NCBI GenBank assembly: GCA_013076295.1
Contig: RQOL01000699.1
Span: 5,952,001 to 6,016,000, forward strand
Direction of reading: 5' to 3'
Source: Sanderia malayensis
Lineage: Eukaryota > Cnidaria > Scyphozoa > Semaeostomeae > Pelagiidae
DNA: 64,000 bases
Shown: positions 58,109-64,000 of the stretch, piece by piece
Layout: each line of letters opens with the position of its first letter
Position numbering within the stretch: position 1 is the first letter of the stretch
Position numbers and translations under genes: made by a program
Notes under the pieces: generated by a model
Database searches by the model: none
The model's input: the letters and a program-made list of their open reading frames with translations, nothing else
What the model was told of the DNA's origin: nothing

Positions 58109-58376
58109 GGGGACAAAAGTCCTGGGACACCCAGGATTTTAGCAAGTTTTACACGCATACTTCATCCCCCTCCCCCCATAACAATGTTGTTTGTAGAGGC
58201 GGTGTTTGTCAATATCGCCGAAATTCTTTTGGCCCAACGACGAGAAAGGATTGGTGCACAAGACAACATTATTTTGGGGGGAGTGTGGGGCCGCATTCTG
58301 CTCACAGAGAACAAAGTGTGCAGAAGCACAGCATTATGGGATGCAATTTTCAGGTGTCCCAGGGACTTTTGTCCCG
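58109..58376. mobile_element. TA-target MITE with GGGGACAAAAGTCC ends
   Basis: 268 bp. GGGGACAAAAGTCCTGGGACACC-type end (first 20 bases GGGGACAAAAGTCCTGGGAC) faces its complement near 58354-58376, with TA on both sides (58107-58108, 58377-58378), as in Tc1/mariner-related MITEs. Internal CCCCCCATAACAATGTTGT and its complement form a second inverted pair. A second copy begins at 63856 near the window end. Confidence 0.8.
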
Positions 58377-58856
58377 TATTGTGTGGTATGAAAATCGAAG
58401 TACAATAGATATTGAGGTGCTTTTAAGGGGTATTAGGGGGTTTTCCGGGGTGCTGGTCACGATGATGCAAAAATATTTTTCCTAAACTGTACCAGTGACG
58501 TCCTAGGTACAGAACGGCCCCATTTTGACGGGGTTTTTGCCTTCATTGTGATTAAAATGGTTTGTTATGTTAATAGGTGGTGGAATTTAAATTCATGAAT
58601 TGAAAGGTTATGGTTCTACGGTAAAGTTAAAAAAAACAACGCTCCTATCATTTTTCGTTAGTGAGTAGTGTATTGTTATTTGAAACTTTTGTTTTAGCCT
58701 CGTTTTCATCTATTTACGTAATTAGAGAACGACGGGTTCAAAATTGTTGCCCCGGGAGACGTTCGACGAATTTCTTCGAAAATTTTTCGATCGCAGAAGA
58801 TACTGAGAATTTATGATTTATTTTCTGTGATTTTCATTGCTTGAAGAGGCTTTATA
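58377..58856. other. 5' flank of the Tc1-like transposase
   Basis: No gene. G-rich sequence near 58410-58460 and CCAGTGACGTCCTAGGTAC near 58490 did not find a partner downstream, so the left terminus of the Tc1-like element is not identified. Confidence 0.4.
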
Positions 58857-59943
58857 ATGTCGAAACAAGTTGTTATCAGCGAAAGAAAGAAGGCGTATGT
58901 ATATTTACTACGGCAGGAGTCGAAGCTCTCCTATCGAGAGATAGCTAGATGGTGTAAGATCTCCAAGTCTAGCGTTGAGAGGATCTGCAAGGAGGGATTG
59001 GAAGAGAAAGTCCCTAAGAAAAGGAGTGGCAGGCCGGAAATTTTGAGCCGCAGGGACAAAGATCGCTTCCTTCGAAAGTTCAAAACTATGAGGGAAAGCA
59101 ATCCTAATGTCCATGTGATGGAAGTGGCGAAGGAATGTGACATCACGGAGGTAAGAAAGAAGACCTTGTGTCGAGTGTTTACTACCTCCGGCTATCAGTA
59201 TATTCGCCCTAGAAGGAAAGGCCTGCTGACTCTGAAAGACAAAAAGAAGAGGGTGGCATATGCCCTAAAGGCGTTGAAAGACACTAGCCCTACTTGTTGG
59301 ACAGAGGATGTGTTGCTGTACCTGGATGCAGTATTCTTCGTCCATAAATCCAATCCATATGAGGATGCTTTGTCCCCAGCAGGCAGAGTATGGAGGAAGC
59401 CGGGTGAAGGCCTGGAAATTACTGCGAAGGGGAGCAAGGATCTGCCAGGTGGAAGGGTGTGCCACTATGTGGTAGGTATTTCCTATGGTGCTGGGGCTGT
59501 ATTGGTGGAGGAGTATTCCACCATGAATGGCAAGTATTTTTCTAATTTTATTAAATCGACATTGCATCAAGTACTTTTAGATAGAGCGAGATTAACAGGG
59601 AAAGAGAAGCTTTTATTTTTGCAGGAAAATGACCCAAGCCAGAACAGTGCCATGGCAAGAGATGCAATGAAGAACATTGGAGCAGAAGTCGTCAATATTC
59701 CACCAATGTCCCCGGAGCCCGGACATCAACCCGATAGAGAACTTTTTTCACAACGTTAAAAGACCACTGAAGAAGGATGCATTGGAAAGAAGGATAACAA
59801 GAAAGACTTTTAATGATTTCAAACTCAGAATTATAGATACCATTACTAATTATGATACAGATATAATAGACAAGACAATTCAAAGCATGTACAATCGTTT
59901 GACTATAATTTCTAAGAATAAAGGTTGTAGAACTAAGTATTAA
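58857..59943 (+). pseudogene. Tc1/mariner-like DDE transposase, one frameshift
   Basis: N-terminal helix-turn-helix (SYREIARWCKISKSSVERI) with a GRP box (SGRPEIL), then the DDE core: first Asp in LLYLDAVFFVHKSNP, second in LQENDPSQNS, and the third acidic residue in SPDINPIENFF. The C-terminus ends in SKNKGCRTKY, a tail shared by a family common in cnidarian genomes. The frame changes once near 59700-59715, just before SPDINPIEN, so two frames (58857-59759 and 59677-59943) make up the protein. This start fits the family. Terminal repeats not located. Confidence 0.85.
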
Positions 59944-60463
59944 TCAAATTGTTGTATATACAGTTGCAGAATTGGGTAGAACTTTATGCACGGAATATTC
60001 TTGTTTCTAGATTACAGCAGCAGGGGATAAAGTTATTGAAATAAACGTAGAAGTTCTCGTATTATTGTAAGTACAAATTGACTATTGTCATTACGTGATA
60101 TGTCACATTATTTGAAACGGTAAACATTGTTGTCAACCCGTGATGTATGTTCAAATGAGATGAACTGCAATGTCAAAAAATATTGTTTGTTTTCACTCTC
60201 CTGCTTCTACTAATATTTTGAATACAATGCACTTGTATTCTGCAAATGACACATCCAGGAATTAAATACACGTGGCCAAGGGGTCATACCAGGAAGTCAG
60301 GCTGATGGCAAATAGTATGCATCCCTACGATTTACACTACAATTTACAGTATATAATAATTAAAAACAGGGTGTTCTCCTTCACAGAGAGGAATGAAGAT
60401 ATTCTTAAAAGATGTACATCACTAATGTACATAATCTACACATCTTTATTTATTTCTTTTTAA
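59944..60463. other. Non-coding stretch
   Basis: 3' flank of the Tc1-like gene up to the TTAA foldback element. Nothing else supported. Confidence 0.5.
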
Positions 60464-61506
60464 AGGAGACCTGCAAAGGTTTGGCAAGTTGAGCTTTATT
60501 AACTAAGTTTGACCCGCTGAACTCACTGGTGGTATTCATTTCTGCAGATTCGACGTATTTTTCTAGATATCGGCTTCCAAACTTTCGGGCGGCAGCCATT
60601 TTGTTTCAAGGACGAAAACGAGTTAGTTCATCTCTGACGTAACAACGTCTGAGATGAACTATCATCTCAGGTGTGGCGAATGAAATGAGTCAGTACAGTA
60701 TCAGTTATACTGTACCAAACGCAACTCTGATTTCATTTTGTTCACGCTTATTTTCAGGTTTTACCCGAACTGTTATGATCAAATAGGATGTGAACGAACT
60801 TTATTTATATAGTTTTTCTTGCCAAAGTAGGAGTGGGAAGAAAAATATTTTTGGGGGGAACAACATGCGGAAAGACACCCACATGTTGATGGCATTCTGT
60901 TAGCCGTGCCTAGTTTTTTGACGCAAGTAACACTTCATCGGGAGCAATGATGAAAATGTTGCATGCGTTGCATGTTGAAAACATTATGAAGGTTGGCTGT
61001 GCTGCCTATAATTCCAATTCTGTCAATGTTGATGTCTGGTTCGCCTTCCTCGCTTGAATCAGAATCACTTCCGTTGGGCCTACTTCTGTCTACTTCGTTT
61101 TCTCGTGGCATTGGCTCGAATTGATATAAGGCTCAACTATCCATTCTGAAGTATCAACACTTCCATAATCAAAATCGCCTTGGTTTATTGCCATATTACA
61201 ACACAGAACTTCCCAAAAGTAAATTTACAAAATGTTGTTATTCGTTTGGTACAGTATAACTGATACTGAACTGACTCATTTCATTCGCCACACCTGAACC
61301 TGAGATGATAGTTCATCTCAGACGTTGTTACGTCACAGATGAACTAACTCGTTTTCGTCCTTGAAACAAAATGGCTGCCGCCCGAAAGTTTGGGAGCCGA
61401 TATCTAGAAAAATACGTCGAATCTGCAGAAATGAATACCACCACTGATTTCAGCGGGTCAAACTTAGTTAATAAAGCTCAACTTGCCAAACCTTTGCAGG
61501 TCTCCT
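60464..61506. mobile_element. Foldback element with about 260-bp arms and TTAA target
   Basis: 1043 bp, ends AGGAGACCTGCAAAGG and its complement, TTAA on both sides (60460-60463, 61507-61510). Each arm (about 60464-60720 and 61243-61506) contains TTGACCCGCTGAA, CGACGTATTTTTCTAGATAT, AACGAGTTAGTTCATC and CATTTCATTCGCCACACC in mirror order. The 520-bp centre is non-coding. A partial relative lies at 23257-23804. TTAA points to piggyBac or Kolobok. Confidence 0.88.
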
Positions 61507-61510
61507 TTAA

Positions 61511-61910
61511 CACTTTCACAGAGATATGAAGGAAAGATTGGACAGTTTACAAAATCGTTGAATAGAAAGTCACATGACTTGTCTTTTAATCTCTTGGAAG
61601 TGTAAACCGTGGAGGTTATTTGAATATTTCTCAGCAATTCAAAAGGTCGTATGTTCACTTATTATTTCAAAAGATGTACATAAATTGTGTACATCTTTTA
61701 TACATATTTCCAAAATTTATTACGAGATGTGAATGGAAATATTTGTCTTTTTCCTAGTGTAAACTGTTGTGTAAACTGTCCCAGCTTGGAAATACACCAA
61801 TAAAATACATAGCGGGACACTGATTAGAACAAAAGGTAATGCAGCAAAATAATGCAATTATAACAAAAACGATTTTACGTGTTTGCGAGGCTGTCTATTG
61901 TTCATTTATT
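61511..61910. other. Non-coding stretch with a short hairpin
   Basis: A 12-bp inverted repeat AAAAGATGTACA / TGTACATCTTTT (61669-61680 and 61688-61699). It could be a terminal or regulatory structure 3' of the Rep gene, but nothing links the two directly. Confidence 0.4.
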
Positions 61911-63172
61911 TCAGTCGATGTCCAACAACAGTCTTGCGAAACAACAACCACAAGGAGTGACCATCTTCTGCTCACTGGCCTTGAACTGATGGCAAAAAGA
62001 GAAGTATTTCCAACGAACATCCATCATCTCTGTCTCCTTATCATCAATAATTGAGCCTTTGATGAAGATAATGGGAGACTTTGATGTGGCAAACACTGGA
62101 GTGTCGTTGGAGAACTCGATATCCTTAGCATAACTGGTTTTTGGCGCAGCAAAATGAACAAGATGGCCTTCTAACAATAACAGCATGTCACTCCAAGGCA
62201 AAATGGCTGGCGTATAACGAAAGTCATTCAGAAAAATGACCTATTTCTCTTCAACCCCTAGCCACGCATACGAACATGTCCCAGTTGAGACAAAAGTGTT
62301 GTAAATCACTCTTAGGGGGTCAAGAATAAATGTTTTGTCGCAGTTCGCTGGACCAGTAATATTTATATTACGACCCTTTCCTCGACCCATGGCAGGTAAT
62401 TTAACAACAGCATCAGCAAATGTGCTTTGCTGGATACTGTTGTTTTTAAGGATTTCCTTTGCACAAACCAACCACTCACCTTGGCAGACACACTTGCCGT
62501 TGTAGGCCATCTTCAAGAGGTCAATTCTTGACATTGAACGTTTCTCCAACGTTTGCTGTGCTGTTTCCATTGCCCAAACAGACTGCACAAGTTCACTGAT
62601 CCGTTTCTCGCCTTTGTTCAAGACAAACTCATACAGCCTGCTGTCACCATCTGTTTTCTTCTTCTTGGCCAGTGCCAGGAAGTGCAACTTGGAGTCAATG
62701 CCGTTGGAGATAATCATGTCAGAGACTTCCAAATTACCCAACCTGCTGCTCTTTTGTGTGGTATCCACACAAAAGAGCAGCAGGTTGGGTAATTTGGAGC
62801 ACCTTTCAAGGTAGGATGACCTTCACTTCTCAGAACTTGGCTATCTAGCGTTGTGACATATTCATATGCTGTGCGATAGGCAGGATGTCCTGAGAAGTGT
62901 ACGACAATGTCCTTTGTTTCTTGTAGGTGCTTCTTTACTTTCGACCAGCGCTGAAGTTTGTCCAGCAGGACACACATGTGGAAATGGACACCACCATCCT
63001 CATGACTTTCCATGCAGCAAGCCCACTGTAGTATGATGGCTGTAGTGACTGCATGGAATGCTGCAACAACTGTTTCGGAGAATGACCTTCTATCATATTT
63101 TTCACTAACTGCCCGGCTATAAGTTATTAGGTAAGCCCTTCTAACATTGTCGACATTTAATGATGATGCCAT
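61911..63172 (-). pseudogene. rep: Rep-like protein: HUH endonuclease plus superfamily 3 helicase, broken
   Basis: Rolling-circle or rolling-hairpin type replication initiator. The N-terminal part (ATG at 63172) starts RRAYLITYS, has the HUH metal motif GGVHFHM (His63 and His65), and Tyr candidates in YRTAYEYVTT near residues 99-105 for DNA nicking. The second part, in another frame from about 62728, has SRLGNLEVSDMI, then an SF3 helicase Walker A GPANCDKT (the usual Gly before Lys is Asp) and, after an in-frame TAG at 62241-62243, the helicase C-terminal block IIDDKETEMMDVRWKYF and a CxxC-type tail. A perfect 33-bp-arm palindrome (62729-62797) lies exactly where the halves meet. Related HUH-SF3 proteins are found in parvoviruses, CRESS-DNA viruses and eukaryotic Replitron-type transposons; which of these applies is open. 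Not functional as seen. Confidence 0.8.
62729..62797. repeat. Perfect palindrome, 33-bp arms, 3-nt spacer, at the Rep break
   Basis: 62729-62761 is the exact complement of 62765-62797, spacer TAT. Judged by fit to the Rep protein, the arm nearer the helicase half reads as genuine coding sequence (minus strand SRLGNLE) and the other arm is its inverted duplicate. It replaces the linker between endonuclease and helicase. Confidence 0.93.
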
Positions 63173-63853
63173 TATGATAATAATTTATAAACAATGTAGA
63201 AAGGCTAGTGAACATGCAGTTGTGAAAATGATAACAGTAAGTGATTGTAACCGTTATGTTATGTGAAATAAATTTGAATTTGAAATTGCCTGCTGTTTTA
63301 CTATTGCTTTCTTATGGTATTGACATTGCCAGGATTTCACCCCTTACTGAGAGACACCTTTAAAGGACTGGCATGTTTCAAGGACAATCACTGTTGACAG
63401 ATATGCCACAATTAATCAGATTACATAGTTCAGGTATTACTATATCATGCAGGTAATAAACAATATTTTGCTTGCAAAATTTACTCGTGTTCCATGTGAC
63501 TATTCTCTACGTTTTTCTACGGTGCACGTGTAGCATTGTTTTTATCTTTTGTTTCAAGTTAACGAACATGCGTTTTTAAGACACTTTTAAAACATTTTCA
63601 GACTGCTTTTTTTCAAAATATGTTCACAATAACTGGTTCTCTTTGCCAAAATCGTTTCTACGAAAAAAACAATTTGTATCGGACAACACGACCACTTTAG
63701 AGCTCCATTTGGGCCAAAAATGGGACAATCACTTAGTTTGACGTCATGCGTAATATATAGAAAATGTTTGACATGCTCATCGAGATTAGCGCCCTTGAAA
63801 ACCCCAGAAAACACAAAAACCAGCTTTATAAGTGATGTATTTCAAGAATTTGA
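63173..63853. other. Non-coding stretch
   Basis: 5' flank of the Rep gene. No TATA box or inverted terminal repeat could be assigned. From 63558 it enters the direct repeat described separately. Confidence 0.45.
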
Positions 63854-64000
63854 TAGGGGACAAAAGTCCTGAGACACCCATGATTTTAACAGGTATTACA
63901 CGCATACTTCAAGTTCACGAACTTGCGTATTTCAGACACTTTTATAACATTTTCAGACTCGTTTTTTCACAATATATTCACAATACCTTGTTCTCTTTCC
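63558..64000. repeat. Direct repeat of about 92 bp, two units 350 bp apart
   Basis: 63558-63650 and 63908-64000 share AAGACACTTTTAAAACATTTT-like and TTCACAATA..TGGTTCTCTTT blocks in the same order and orientation with scattered substitutions. The second unit runs off the window. The repeat lies next to, and possibly within, the MITE family that starts at 63856. Confidence 0.75.
63856..64000. mobile_element. Second copy of the GGGGACAAAAGTCC element, cut by window end
   Basis: Starts GGGGACAAAAGTCCTGAGAC after TA (63854-63855) and follows the 58109 copy for about 60 bases (to ACACGCATACTTCA), then diverges. Only the left end is inside the window, so its length and content are unknown; it may be a longer relative of the 268-bp MITE. 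Confidence 0.6.

Noticed and set aside
1..64000. CRISPR array, prokaryotic operons, rRNA genes
   Set aside because: No regularly spaced direct repeats with unique spacers, no bacterial gene organisation and no rRNA-like sequence were seen.

Overview
The window looks like nuclear DNA of an invertebrate animal, most probably a cnidarian or similar early-branching marine metazoan. It is AT-rich, has short GT-AG introns, carries one intron-less rhodopsin-class GPCR, and contains a dense mixture of transposon families (Polinton-like, PIF/Harbinger, hAT, Tc1/mariner-like, TTAA-target long-TIR elements, Ty3/gypsy, LINE, tRNA-SINE, HUH-Rep). No prokaryotic operon structure, rRNA, CRISPR array or free-standing tRNA was seen. 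The species cannot be named from sequence alone.

Layout. 1-4,026: non-coding, with a long-arm MITE (913-1,426) and two MITEs with TACCGTATTTCCTC ends. 4,027-8,822: a decayed Ty3/gypsy pol whose LTR-bearing ends are inverted relative to each other instead of being direct repeats. A third TACCGTATTTCCTC MITE sits in the left arm and a foreign solo LTR interrupts the integrase. 8,823-16,800: mostly non-coding, with remnants of one Harbinger element (Myb/MADF-like ORF on +, DDE transposase on -). 16,810-30,284: intergenic, with several MITEs, a LINE scrap and half of a TTAA foldback element.

30,285-31,541 holds the only clearly intact host gene, an orphan class A GPCR. 32,644-36,077 is a complete hAT element (8-bp TSD AACACATT) with a nearly intact transposase; an antisense SINE fills its frame-preserving intron. 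36,691-38,312 is a gypsy gag-to-RT fragment. 38,313-43,435 and about 46,180-58,108 are two same-orientation Polinton-like segments (family-B DNA polymerase on +, adenain-like protease and capsid C-terminus on -), separated by a 1.7-kb TTAA element and a small candidate spliced gene. The second segment is nested several layers deep: a LINE, a solo LTR, an unclassified insertion holding a full Harbinger element (52,928-57,248, TSD TAA) that itself contains a MITE, and a TA-target MITE at the capsid end.

58,857-59,943 is a Tc1/mariner-like transposase with a single frameshift. 60,464-61,506 is a foldback element with TTAA target. 61,911-63,172 is a broken replication protein (HUH endonuclease plus SF3 helicase) whose two halves meet at a perfect 33-bp-arm palindrome.

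Almost every coding region is selfish DNA in decay, and their insertion order can be read from nesting. A recurring oddity is a set of perfect, short-spaced inverted duplications (2,753; 19,944; 45,386; 53,075; 62,729), one of which breaks the Rep gene. All calls come from reading the sequence; no database search was possible.
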